Part shown: one piece after another, positions 18,082 to 26,489 of the stretch
How positions within the stretch are numbered: the first letter of the stretch is position 1
Layout: each line of letters begins with the position of its first letter
Assembly (NCBI GenBank): GCA_964492485.1
Contig: CAZBKM010000001.1
Coordinates: 1-64,000 of the forward strand
Direction: 5' to 3'
Source of the DNA: UBA5336 sp964492485
Lineage (GTDB): Bacteria; Pseudomonadota; Alphaproteobacteria; Caulobacterales; Hyphomonadaceae
DNA length: 64,000 nucleotides
Notes under the pieces: generated by a model
What the model was told of the DNA's origin: nothing
What the model saw: only the letters and a program-made list of their open reading frames with translations
The model's database searches: none
Position numbers and translations under genes: made by a program

Positions 18082-19482
18082 GCCCGCGCCGCCGACCGTC
18101 AGGGCATCCACACGCAAGGTCGGCTGACCCACGCCGACAGGGACCGATTGGCCGGCCTTGCCGCAGGTGCCGACGCCGTCATCCATGGCGAAATCGTTTC
18201 CGATCATGGACACCTTGTTGAGCACCGTCGGGCCGTGTCCGATCAGGGTCGCGTTCTTGACCGGCGCGACGACCCGCCCGTCCTCCACCAGATAGGCCTC
18301 TGTACACTGGAAGACGAAGTTTCCGGATGTGATATCCACCTGCCCGCCGCCGAAATCGACGGCCCAGATGCCGCGCTTGATCGAGCCCACGATCTCGTCG
18401 GGATCATCCTTGCCCGCGAGCATGACGGTGTTGGTCATGCGCGGCATGATCCCACTGTCATAGCGCTCGCGGCGGCCATTGCCGGTGGGCGCCATGCCCA
18501 TCAGACGGGCGTTCTGGCGATCCTGCATGTAACCCTTGAGGATCCCGTCCTCGATCAGCACGGTGCGATGGGTTTCGGTGCCTTCATCGTCGAAGGACAA
18601 CGATCCGCGGCGATGCTCGATCGTGCCGTCGTCGACGACGGTCACGCCCCGGGCCGCCACCTGCTCGCCGATCCTGCCGGCATAGACGCTGGTGCCCTTG
18701 CGGTTGAAGTCGCCCTCCAGACCGTGACCCACGGCCTCATGGAGCAGCACGGCCGGCCATCCGGGGCCGAGGACAACCTCCATTTCCCCGGCGGGGCAGG
18801 CGATCGACCGCAGGTTCGTGTCCGCCTTGGCCAGCGCGCGTTCGACGAGGCCCTGCCAGCGATGCGGCGCGATCCACGTGTCATAGGCCGCCCGGCCGCC
18901 GGCGCCGGCCGAGGCCGATTCGCGACGTCCATTTTCTTCCAGCGTGACGGAGACATTCAGCCGCACAAGCGGGCGAACCTCATGGAACGCCTCCCCGCCC
19001 GGTCGAAGAATGTCGATCTCGCGCCGCGCGCCAGAGAGCGAGACGGAGACCTGCACGACGCGCGGATCGCGGGCCCTGGCCCAGGCGTCGATGTCGGCAA
19101 GCAGGGTGGTCTTGGCAGCGAAGTCGGGATGGTCTGTCGGATCGATCTGCGCATAGAGGCGCCGGTTCGTGGGCGTCGGGCTGACGTCCAGCTTGCCCTC
19201 GTAGCCGCGTTTCACCTGGGATGCGGCCGCCGCGGCACGTGCAATGGCCGCCTCGCTCAGTTCTGCGGCGTGGGCGAGACCCGTTGCCTCGCCGGCGACG
19301 ACGCGCAGGCCAAAGCCCTGGTCGGTGTCGAATGCTGCCGATTTCAGCCGACCGTCATCGAAGACGAAGCTCTCGGAACGCGTGCGCTCCACGAACAGGT
19401 CGCCGTCGTCGGCGCCCTCGGCAGCGTCGTTGAGAAGCGCGGTCGCCCGCGCGCGGTCGAAGGGAAGATGCGTCTCTGTCAT
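18079..19482 (-). CDS. tldD: TldD metalloprotease subunit
   Basis: 467 residues. TldD pairs with TldE/PmbA to form a Zn protease acting on unfolded or modified peptides and on the CcdA antitoxin in E. coli. The metal site is LLHEAVGHGLEGDF (HExxxH, about residues 245-250) in the central domain. Other family blocks: GFGLRVVAGEATGLAHAAEL near the N-terminus and the C-terminal segments TEAYLVEDGRVVAPVKNATL and MIGNDFAMDDGVGTCGKAGQ. Full family length. No pmbA gene is in the window. GGGAG directly abuts the ATG, an unusual spacing. The TAG stop lies in the repeat at 17976-18081. Confidence 0.95.
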   Translation of the reverse strand: MTETHLPFDRARATALLNDAAEGADDGDLFVERTRSESFVFDDGRLKSAAFDTDQGFGLRVVAGEATGLAHAAELSEAAIARAAAAASQVKRGYEGKLDVSPTPTNRRLYAQIDPTDHPDFAAKTTLLADIDAWARARDPRVVQVSVSLSGARREIDILRPGGEAFHEVRPLVRLNVSVTLEENGRRESASAGAGGRAAYDTWIAPHRWQGLVERALAKADTNLRSIACPAGEMEVVLGPGWPAVLLHEAVGHGLEGDFNRKGTSVYAGRIGEQVAARGVTVVDDGTIEHRRGSLSFDDEGTETHRTVLIEDGILKGYMQDRQNARLMGMAPTGNGRRERYDSGIMPRMTNTVMLAGKDDPDEIVGSIKRGIWAVDFGGGQVDITSGNFVFQCTEAYLVEDGRVVAPVKNATLIGHGPTVLNKVSMIGNDFAMDDGVGTCGKAGQSVPVGVGQPTLRVDALTVGGAG

Positions 19483-19548
19483 CTCCCGAAGATGAGACCG
19501 CGCGCTGGGCGTGGCAATAGCTGCGGTGCGTGCGACGGTTCGGCGAGG

Positions 19549-20109
19549 TTATTCGGCCTCGACTTCCTTGACTTCGAACCGGGCAAGTTGCCGCTGGGCG
19601 CGTTCCCAGTCGGGCTTGAGCTCGAGCGCCTGGCGGAAGTCCACATAGGCGCCCTCCACGTCCCCGAGATTTTCCCGTGCGATGGCGCGGTTGTAATGGG
19701 CCGCGTGAAGGTCCTTCGCCTCAAGCTCGATGGCCTTGTCCAGCGCCTCGATGGCGGCGGAGAAATCCTCGCCGTAGATATGGGCCGCACCGATGTTGAG
19801 ATAGGCCTCTCCCATCTCTGGCGAGATATCGAGGGCGCGACCGTAATCCTCGTTTGCCTGGGTCAGCTTGCCCTGCCGCATCCGGGCGATGCCTCGATTG
19901 ACATAGGTCGCGGCCCGGTTCGAAGCGGTCATCGCTTCCTGCTGCAGTGCCTGGGTGCAGGTCCGCTCGGCCTCCGCCAGTCGGGACGATTCCTGCAGAA
20001 CCTCGTTATAGCAATCCTTTGCCAGCCCGCCCCCGATGACGAAAGCCTGGCCCGAAGCCGGCGCGGCCAGCGCCAGGCCGGCAAAGATGATGGATGCAGT
20101 CCGCCACAT
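19549..20109 (-). CDS. Periplasmic TPR-repeat protein
   Basis: 186 residues. A signal peptide (MWRTASIIFAGLALAAPASG) is followed by three or four TPR units, for example YVNRGIARMRQGKLTQANED, YLNIGAAHIYGEDFSAAIEA and HYNRAIARENLGDVEGAYVD, each with the usual Ala/Gly/Leu pattern. A protein-interaction role in the periplasm is likely; no specific pathway can be assigned. ATG 20109 has GGGAG seven bases upstream; a longer frame to 20178 lacks these features. It is read toward tldD with a 66-base gap and is divergent from ctaC. Confidence 0.87.
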   Translation of the reverse strand: MWRTASIIFAGLALAAPASGQAFVIGGGLAKDCYNEVLQESSRLAEAERTCTQALQQEAMTASNRAATYVNRGIARMRQGKLTQANEDYGRALDISPEMGEAYLNIGAAHIYGEDFSAAIEALDKAIELEAKDLHAAHYNRAIARENLGDVEGAYVDFRQALELKPDWERAQRQLARFEVKEVEAE

Positions 20110-20258
20110 GATGCTTCTCCCTTCGAAGACCCTGAGAGATAGCACAGGCCGGCGAAACGGGCGAACGCAGTGCGACAAAATTTAACGCACCTGCATCTGG
20201 CTCATTGCGGCGGCACGGTCTAGTTACGGGTCTGTTGAATTGGTTTGAGGAGTCGTCC

Positions 20259-21194
20259 GTGCGTGCACTGCTAACGCTCATTGTCGCGAGCTTCCTGTCG
20301 GCAGCCGCCCATGCGGCCCAGCCGGTCGATGGCGCGCTGGGGATGCAACCGGCCGCTACCCGTATCATGGAGCGTCTGTACGTCTTCCATGGGTTTCTTC
20401 TGGTCATCATCACGGCAATCACGCTGTTCGTCCTGGGCCTCCTGGTCTGGGTGATGGTGCGTTACAATCAGAAGGCCAATCCGGAGCCCCGCCGGTTTTC
20501 CCACAATACGCTGGTGGAGATCGTCTGGACGGTGGTGCCGGTGCTCATCCTGGTCGCCATCGCGGCGCCGTCCTTCCAGAACCTCTATTATCAGGATCAG
20601 GAACCGGATCTGGAAAAGATCGCCCGTTCCGGTGATCTCGACGATCCGAACATCTTTCCCGAGGCTGCCGAGAAGGGTTGGGTGACGGTGAAGGCCCAGG
20701 GTAACCAGTGGAACTGGACCTACCAGTACCCCGACATCCAGGATGAGGCGGGCTACGCACTGGAATATGTCTCCAACCCGCTGCATGTCGGCCTGAGCGG
20801 CGACCCCGTCGCCACGCCGGACCAGCCGCGCAATCTTGCTGTGGACTATCCGATGGTGGTGCCGGCCAACCGTTACATCCGCTACCAGACGACGGCGTCC
20901 GACGTGATCCACTCCTGGGCCATGCCCGCCTTCGGTCTCAAGACCGACGCCATTCCGGGCAAGCTGAACGAGGGATGGTTCCTGGTCGAGGAGCCGGGCG
21001 TGTATTACGGCCAGTGTTCGGAGCTGTGCGGCATCAACCACGCCTTCATGCCGATCGAGGTGCGCGTCGTGCCTGAAGACCAGTTCGACCGGTGGGTCGA
21101 GCTGATGAAGGCAGGCGAGTTCGACGCTGCTACCCAGGAAGTCGCCACAATCGAGCCGCTGGACGGGGATACCCGTCTCGCTGCGGCGAACTAG
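20259..21194 (+). CDS. ctaC: Cytochrome c oxidase subunit II
   Basis: 311 residues. GTG start with GAGGAG six bases upstream. A signal peptide (LLTLIVASFLSAAAHA) is followed by two transmembrane helices (FLLVIITAITLFVLGLLVWV and LVEIVWTVVPVLILVAIAAP), the aromatic patch QWNWTYQYP and the CuA site CSELCGINHAFM (about residues 254-265) plus the upstream His in VIHSWAMPAFG. It receives electrons from cytochrome c and passes them to subunit I. No fused heme c domain. First gene of the cta operon. Confidence 0.96.
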   Translation: MRALLTLIVASFLSAAAHAAQPVDGALGMQPAATRIMERLYVFHGFLLVIITAITLFVLGLLVWVMVRYNQKANPEPRRFSHNTLVEIVWTVVPVLILVAIAAPSFQNLYYQDQEPDLEKIARSGDLDDPNIFPEAAEKGWVTVKAQGNQWNWTYQYPDIQDEAGYALEYVSNPLHVGLSGDPVATPDQPRNLAVDYPMVVPANRYIRYQTTASDVIHSWAMPAFGLKTDAIPGKLNEGWFLVEEPGVYYGQCSELCGINHAFMPIEVRVVPEDQFDRWVELMKAGEFDAATQEVATIEPLDGDTRLAAAN

Positions 21195-21213
21195 ACCCAG
21201 AGGATCCAAGACC

Positions 21214-22884
21214 ATGCCCATGGATGAGATCGCCCTCGATCGTGCGGGACACGATCACGAGCACAAGCCCGGCTTCTTTGTCCGCTGGTTCTTCTCCACG
21301 AACCACAAGGATATCGGGACCCTTTACCTGATCTTCGCCCTGATTGCCGGGATCGTCGGCTACGCGCTGTCGGGTCTGATCCGCTGGGAACTGGCCGAGC
21401 CGGGCATTGGCCCGCTCACAATGTTCGTCGCCGGCGAGGGGGATGCGGCGATCGAGGCGGCCAAGCATTTCTACAACACCGTGATCACCTATCACGGCCT
21501 GATCATGATCTTCTTCATGGTCATGCCGGCACTGATCGGCGGTTTTGGCAACTGGTTCGTGCCGTTGATGATCGGTGCGCCGGACATGGCGTTCCCGCGC
21601 ATGAACAACATCTCCTTCTGGCTGACCGCAGGCGCGTTCGTGCTGCTGATGATTTCCATGTTCGTGCCCGGCGGATCGGCCGGAAACGGGTTTGGCGGCG
21701 GCTGGGTGCTTTATCCGCCCCTGTCGGGCCTGAAGGGGCATCCGGGACCGGCCATGGACCTTGTGATCCTGTCGCTCCACACCGCAGGCATCGCGTCCAT
21801 TCTCGGGGCGATCAACTTCATCGTGACGATCCTGAACATGCGCGCGCCGGGCATGACGATCCACAAGATGCCGCTGTTCGCCTGGGCCATGCTGGTCACG
21901 GCGATCCTGCTGCTGCTGGCCCTGCCGGTGCTGGCGGGTGCGCTGACCATGCTCCTGACCGACCGGAATTTCGGCTCGCAGTTCTTTGTGCCGGAGGGCG
22001 GCGGTGACCCGGTGATGTTCCAGCATCTGTTCTGGTTCTTCGGGCACCCGGAGGTGTACATCATGATCCTGCCGGCGTTCGGCATGATCAGTCACATCGT
22101 GTCGACCTTCTCGCGCAAGCCGATCTTCGGCTATCTCGGAATGGCCTATGCCATGGTCGCCATCGGCGTGATCGGCTTCATCGTGTGGGCGCACCACATG
22201 TACACGGTCGGCATGAACCTGGATCTGAAGGCGTATTTCGTGGCCGCCACCATGGTCATCGCCGTGCCGACGGGCATCAAGATCTTCTCATGGATCGCGA
22301 CCATGTGGGGCGGGTCTATCCAGTTCACGGTGCCCATGCTGTGGGCGATCGGGTTCATCTTCCTGTTCACCGTGGGCGGGGTCACCGGCGTGGTGCTCGC
22401 CAATGCCGGCATCGACCACATGCTGCATGACACGTATTACGTGGTGGCGCACTTCCACTACGTGCTGTCCCTGGGTGCGGTTTTCGGCCTGTTTGCGGGC
22501 TGGTACTACTGGTTCGAGAAGATGTTCGGCGTGAAGTACAATGGCTTCCTTGGCGGCCTGCACTTCTGGCTGATGTTCATCGGCTCGAACGTGCTGTTCT
22601 TCCCGCAGCATTTCCTTGGACTGCAGGGCATGCCGCGCCGCTATGTCGATTATGCCGACGGGTTCGCGACCTGGCATTATGTCTCCTCGATTGGCTATGC
22701 GATCACGCTCGTGGCGACGATCGTGTTCTTTGTCGGTGTCGTGCAGGCCTTCCTGGCGCGTCGCAAGGCAGAGGCCAATCCGTGGGGCGAAGGCGCCACC
22801 ACGCTGGAGTGGACGCTTCCGTCGCCGCCGCCCTTCCACCAGTTCAATGAACTGCCTGTGGTGAAGTCCGACAGTGGCCACTAG
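21214..22884 (+). CDS. ctaD: Cytochrome c oxidase subunit I
   Basis: 556 residues, 12 transmembrane helices, catalytic heme-copper subunit of an aa3-type oxidase. Visible landmarks: FSTNHKDIGTLYLIFALIAG at the N-terminus, the heme a ligand region ITYHGLIMIFFMVMPALIGG, FFGHPEVYIMILPAFG (about residue 278, CuB His with the cross-linked Tyr), WAHHMYTVGMNLD (two CuB His) and HDTYYVVAHFHYVLSLGAVF (heme ligands). Nineteen bases follow ctaC. A proton-pumping terminal oxidase implies aerobic respiration. Confidence 0.97.
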   Translation: MPMDEIALDRAGHDHEHKPGFFVRWFFSTNHKDIGTLYLIFALIAGIVGYALSGLIRWELAEPGIGPLTMFVAGEGDAAIEAAKHFYNTVITYHGLIMIFFMVMPALIGGFGNWFVPLMIGAPDMAFPRMNNISFWLTAGAFVLLMISMFVPGGSAGNGFGGGWVLYPPLSGLKGHPGPAMDLVILSLHTAGIASILGAINFIVTILNMRAPGMTIHKMPLFAWAMLVTAILLLLALPVLAGALTMLLTDRNFGSQFFVPEGGGDPVMFQHLFWFFGHPEVYIMILPAFGMISHIVSTFSRKPIFGYLGMAYAMVAIGVIGFIVWAHHMYTVGMNLDLKAYFVAATMVIAVPTGIKIFSWIATMWGGSIQFTVPMLWAIGFIFLFTVGGVTGVVLANAGIDHMLHDTYYVVAHFHYVLSLGAVFGLFAGWYYWFEKMFGVKYNGFLGGLHFWLMFIGSNVLFFPQHFLGLQGMPRRYVDYADGFATWHYVSSIGYAITLVATIVFFVGVVQAFLARRKAEANPWGEGATTLEWTLPSPPPFHQFNELPVVKSDSGH

Positions 22885-23135
22885 TGCAGGTGCGGGCAAA
22901 GCTGAAACCGGGTCGCCTTAAGAAAAGGCGTTAAAACAAGGCTCTGGCGCGTCTTTGCTCGGACCGGTTGGCGGGTGAATTCGCCGGGCCCCATTGGGGC
23001 GGGTTGCCCGCTCCGGGTTGGCCCCGAGGCATCAGACGGGATCGGCCCCGCGGGTTCCACCCTCGGGGCGTTCCCTGTAACGGGTGAGGCGGTCAAGGGC
23101 CGCCTGCCCACCGAGAGGAAACAGGACATCGAGCG
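22885..23135. other. 251-base gap between ctaD and ctaB
   Basis: No gene seen. The left part holds a decayed copy of dispersed repeat B (22907-22956). The middle has GC-rich short inverted repeats, such as GCCCC-ATT-GGGGC around 22990-23002, that could attenuate transcription after subunit I. The ctaB ATG is preceded by AGGA. Confidence 0.5.
22907..22956 (-). repeat. Decayed copy of dispersed repeat B
   Basis: The plus-strand run ACCGG-TCGC-TTAAGAAAA-AAAACAAG-GCGC-TCTT aligns without gaps to the right half of module B as it appears at 29571-29620. Roughly three quarters of positions match. The hairpin half is not recognisable. This is an old, partly erased copy. Confidence 0.55.
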
Positions 23136-24086
23136 ATGAGTGTGACCGACAGCGTACCCTCCGTCACCGATCCGGCCGTCATGCCGGCGCGACCGGCTAC
23201 GGCGGGCGATTATCTGCAGCTCATGAAGCCGCGGATCATGATGCTGGTCGTGTTCACCGCCGCGGCGGGACTGGTCGCGGCTCCGGTCGGCATGAACCCG
23301 TTGATGGCCGTCGTCGCGCTGCTGGCCGTCGCGCTGGGATCGGGCGCCGCCGGCGCGCTGAACATGTGGTACGACGCGGACATCGACGCGGTGATGACGC
23401 GCACCCAGACCCGCCCGATCCCTTCCGGCGCCGTTCCCCGCGATGAGGCGCTGGCGCTCGGACTGATCATGTCCGTGGCGTCGGTGCTGTTGATCTGGCT
23501 TGCCAGCACCCCCCTGGCGGCGCTGCTCCTGGCCGCATCGATCGTGTATTATGCCGTGATCTACACCATGTGGCTCAAGCGCCGCACGCCTCAGAATATC
23601 GTCATCGGAGGCGGGGCGGGGGCGTTCCCGCCCGTCATCGGCTGGGCCGCCGCCACGGGCAATGCGCCGCTCGATGCGTGGATTCTCTTCGCGATCATCT
23701 TCCTCTGGACGCCGCCCCATTTCTGGGCGCTGTCGCTCCTGGCCCACAAGGAGTATGCGCGCGCGGGTGTGCCGATGCTGCCGGTCACCCATGGCGTCGG
23801 CGCGACCCGCCGGCAGATCCTCGCCTACACGGTCGTGCTCGTGCCGGTGACGCTTGCGCCACTTGTGACGGGGTTGGGCGGCTGGCTCTATGGCGGCGTG
23901 GCCGGGGTCCTGGGAGCAGCCTTCCTTGCCCTGGCGCTGCGCGTGAGCCTGTCGCGCGCAGGAGATGTGGACGCTATGCCGCGCGACAATCGCGCCGCAG
24001 CGACTTTGTTCGGCTTTTCCATTCTCTATCTTTTCGGTGTCTTCGCGGCCCTGATCGCGGAGGCCGTGTTGGGGATCGCCCCATAG
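23136..24086 (+). CDS. ctaB: Protoheme IX farnesyltransferase (heme O synthase)
   Basis: 316 residues, UbiA-family prenyltransferase with about nine transmembrane helices. It adds a farnesyl group to protoheme to make heme O on the way to heme A. Key motifs: LMKPRIMMLVVFTAAAGLVA, the first Asp-rich motif NMWYDADIDAVMTRTQTRPI and YTMWLKRRTPQNIVIGGGAG, and WTPPHFWALSL. It lies in the usual place between the oxidase structural genes and the copper chaperone gene. No ctaA is seen in the window. Confidence 0.95.
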   Translation: MSVTDSVPSVTDPAVMPARPATAGDYLQLMKPRIMMLVVFTAAAGLVAAPVGMNPLMAVVALLAVALGSGAAGALNMWYDADIDAVMTRTQTRPIPSGAVPRDEALALGLIMSVASVLLIWLASTPLAALLLAASIVYYAVIYTMWLKRRTPQNIVIGGGAGAFPPVIGWAAATGNAPLDAWILFAIIFLWTPPHFWALSLLAHKEYARAGVPMLPVTHGVGATRRQILAYTVVLVPVTLAPLVTGLGGWLYGGVAGVLGAAFLALALRVSLSRAGDVDAMPRDNRAAATLFGFSILYLFGVFAALIAEAVLGIAP

Positions 24087-24102
24087 CCCGAGGGAGTCGA
24101 CC

Positions 24103-24306
24103 ATGGCGGACGACCACCGCACCGTGACCGAGCCCGAAACCCGCCGCCTGAGCGAGGCGGAGGTGAAGGCGCGTAAGCGGCGCAACGCCTGGCTGGCGGC
24201 GGCCCTCGTCGGGTTTGTGATTCTCGTCGGCGCGACGACCATGGTGCGTCTCGCGCAGTCGGGCCTTGGACCGGGACAGGAATTCTATTGGCACATCGAC
24301 AACTAG
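24103..24306 (+). CDS. CoxF-like small cytochrome oxidase operon protein
   Basis: 67 residues with a charged N-terminus (EAEVKARKRR), one transmembrane helix (WLAAALVGFVILVGATTMVR) and a short tail. Position and form match the CoxF-type small proteins of alphaproteobacterial cta operons, thought to help oxidase assembly. It overlaps the start of ctaG by 19 bases. Identity rests on context and topology more than on motif. Confidence 0.8.
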   Translation: MADDHRTVTEPETRRLSEAEVKARKRRNAWLAAALVGFVILVGATTMVRLAQSGLGPGQEFYWHIDN

Positions 24307-24836
24307 CCCTTCTCCTGAGCGGCATCGTGCTCGGCATGCTCGGGCTCGCCTTCGCCGCGGATCCGATCTACGACACGTTCTGCCGGGTCACGGGGTTCGG
24401 CGGCACCACGCGCGTTGCTGAGGCCGGCCCCGGCCAGGTGCTGGACCGGACGGTCAAGGTGCGGTTCGACGCCAACACGTCGGACGTGCCGATTCGGTTC
24501 CGGCCCCTCGAGACCGAGATCGATGTGCGCCTCGGTGAGCATGGCCTCGCCTTTTACGAGGCGACGAACACCTCGAGCGAGCCGCTCGCCCTCATTGCCA
24601 GCTACAATGTCACGCCGCACCGGGCCGGACCCTACTTCAACAAGCTGGAGTGCTTCTGCTTTACCGAACGGGTGATCGAGGCCGGCGAAACCAAGAAGCT
24701 GCCGGTGATCTTCTTCATCTCGCCGGATCTGGACGAGCGCTCGCTCAACAAGGACATCCGCACGATTACGCTCTCCTACACGTTCTTCCGGGCCGAGGAC
24801 TATGAGGGTGCGACCAATCAGGCCGCCCTCAACTAA
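24288..24836 (+). CDS. ctaG: Cytochrome c oxidase assembly protein CtaG (Cox11)
   Basis: 182 residues. It has one N-terminal membrane anchor (LALLLSGIVLGMLGLAFA) followed by YDTFCRVTGFGGTT and an immunoglobulin-like periplasmic domain with the copper-binding CFCF motif (KLECFCFTE). It inserts CuB into subunit I. The only start that keeps the anchor is TTG 24288, with AGGA seven bases upstream, inside the coxF-like gene; the next ATG would cut the helix. Low-level initiation from TTG is plausible for a chaperone needed in small amounts. Confidence 0.93.
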   Translation: MAHRQLALLLSGIVLGMLGLAFAADPIYDTFCRVTGFGGTTRVAEAGPGQVLDRTVKVRFDANTSDVPIRFRPLETEIDVRLGEHGLAFYEATNTSSEPLALIASYNVTPHRAGPYFNKLECFCFTERVIEAGETKKLPVIFFISPDLDERSLNKDIRTITLSYTFFRAEDYEGATNQAALN

Positions 24837-24905
24837 TCCGGTTGCCGCTTGCGGGCGGGTCGGGCTAGACAGTCGACGGTTTGAGATTTGTTGGGGTACC
24901 GCTCC

Positions 24906-25775
24906 ATGGCGCATGGCGAAGTGAAGCACGACTATCATCTGGTGAACCCGTCTCCGTGGCCGCTGCTCGGCTCCTTGGCGGTGGTGGTTCTGGCCCTCGG
25001 CGGCGTCACCTACATGAAGGGCCTGTTCGGGATGGAGCAGGGGACGTGGTGGCTCATGGCCGTCGGTCTCGCTGCGGTCCTGTACGTGATGTTCGGCTGG
25101 TGGCGCGACGTCATCAATGAAAGCCGCGCCGGCGACCATACGCCCGTGGTCCAGATCGGCCTGCGTTACGGCATGATCCTGTTCATCGCCTCGGAGGTGA
25201 TGTTCTTCGTCGCCTGGTTCTGGGGTTTCTTCGAGTTCGCGATCTTCCACGGCGCCCGGGTCGGTGAGACCTGGGATGCGTCCAATCCGATCTACGCCGA
25301 AGGCCTGCAGCGCTTTGCCGACTGGCCACCGGCCGGGGTGGAGACGTTCGACCCCTTCCACCTGCCGCTCATCAACACGCTGGTTCTGCTCCTTTCCGGA
25401 ACGACGGTGACCTGGGCGCACCATGCGCTTCAGCATGGCGACCGGACGGGCTGCCGCAACGGCCTCATCCTGACGGTGCTGCTGGGCGTCTTCTTCACCT
25501 TCCTTCAGGCGCTGGAGTACAGCCATGCGGGCTTCACCTATGACGGGACGCTGTATGGCTCGGCCTTCTTCATGGCGACCGGATTTCATGGCGCGCATGT
25601 GGTCATCGGCACCATCTTCCTGGCGGTTTGCCTGGTGCGCCTGATGATGGGCGGCTTCACGCCCGAGAAGCATTTCGGCTTCGAGGCGGCCGCGTGGTAT
25701 TGGCACTTCGTCGACGTGGTCTGGCTGTTCCTGTTCGCGTTCGTCTACGTCACGCCTTATCTCGTGCTCGGCTGA
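24906..25775 (+). CDS. ctaE: Cytochrome c oxidase subunit III
   Basis: 289 residues, seven-helix subunit III. Recognisable segments: KHDYHLVNPSPWPLLGSLAV, GLRYGMILFIASEVMFFVAW with the conserved Glu in the FFEFAIFH region, HHALQHGDR, and the final helix region WYWHFVDVVWLFLFAFVYVT. Start at ATG 24906; a TTG at 24888 would add six residues without support. It stabilises the binuclear centre of subunit I. Confidence 0.96.
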   Translation: MAHGEVKHDYHLVNPSPWPLLGSLAVVVLALGGVTYMKGLFGMEQGTWWLMAVGLAAVLYVMFGWWRDVINESRAGDHTPVVQIGLRYGMILFIASEVMFFVAWFWGFFEFAIFHGARVGETWDASNPIYAEGLQRFADWPPAGVETFDPFHLPLINTLVLLLSGTTVTWAHHALQHGDRTGCRNGLILTVLLGVFFTFLQALEYSHAGFTYDGTLYGSAFFMATGFHGAHVVIGTIFLAVCLVRLMMGGFTPEKHFGFEAAAWYWHFVDVVWLFLFAFVYVTPYLVLG

Positions 25776-25805
25776 TCGCGGGAGGCAGCCGGCCCCGGCC
25801 CCATC

Positions 25806-26489
25806 ATGGTGTTCCGCCCCTATCCGGTGCTCACGCTGCTGACGGTGGTCTCGCTTGCCATCCTGATTCTGCTGGGCAATTGGCAGTGGGCGCGGTTCCA
25901 GGACAAGACCGACCTCGCAAACGCGGGAACGCCCGAATGGTCCGTGCTCGAGCCGGATGGGGTCCTTGGTCCGCCGGTATACCTGTATGCCGCAATCGAG
26001 GGGCGATCGCTCTGGCGGGTCGTGTATCCTGTCTCGCGGCAGGACGCGCCGGCCGTGTTTGCGGTTGTTGCCGCCATCGAAGGGGCCCGGCCTCCCGAGC
26101 TGAGCCCTTCGGCGCGACCTGATCCTGACGAGCCGATCGAGGGTGCGTTCACCACGCCGGCGCGGCGCAACGCGCTGACGCCACCGCCGCGGCCCGACGC
26201 CCGGGCATGGTATCATTTCGACGCGGAGGCGCTGGCCGAAAGTCTCGGCATAGAGAGGCCCATGGCGCCGACGCTGTTCGAACCGGCAACCCTGCGCATC
26301 CTGACCGAAGGCGGTGACACGATCGCGCGGCCGAACCCCTATGCCGATCCGCGCCAGGCCGATCGTCTGCCGCCGCAGCGCCATTTCGGCTATGCGCTGA
26401 CCTGGTGGGGGCTTGGGATCGCTCTTCTGGGCGTGTATGCCGCCTATCACAAGGCGCGTGGGCGCCTGAAATTCGGGAGCGGACGGTGA
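25806..26489 (+). CDS. SURF1-family oxidase assembly protein
   Basis: 227 residues. Two transmembrane helices flank a periplasmic domain: YPVLTLLTVVSLAILILLGN WQW near the N-terminus carries the SURF1 LGxWQ motif, and the C-terminal HFGYALTWWGLGIALLGVYA is the matching end block. SURF1 helps load heme a into subunit I. The periplasmic domain is low in recognisable motifs and Pro/Arg-rich. The stop overlaps the GTG start of thrC (GTGA), so oxidase assembly and threonine synthesis genes are translated from one message. Confidence 0.88.
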   Translation: MVFRPYPVLTLLTVVSLAILILLGNWQWARFQDKTDLANAGTPEWSVLEPDGVLGPPVYLYAAIEGRSLWRVVYPVSRQDAPAVFAVVAAIEGARPPELSPSARPDPDEPIEGAFTTPARRNALTPPPRPDARAWYHFDAEALAESLGIERPMAPTLFEPATLRILTEGGDTIARPNPYADPRQADRLPPQRHFGYALTWWGLGIALLGVYAAYHKARGRLKFGSGR

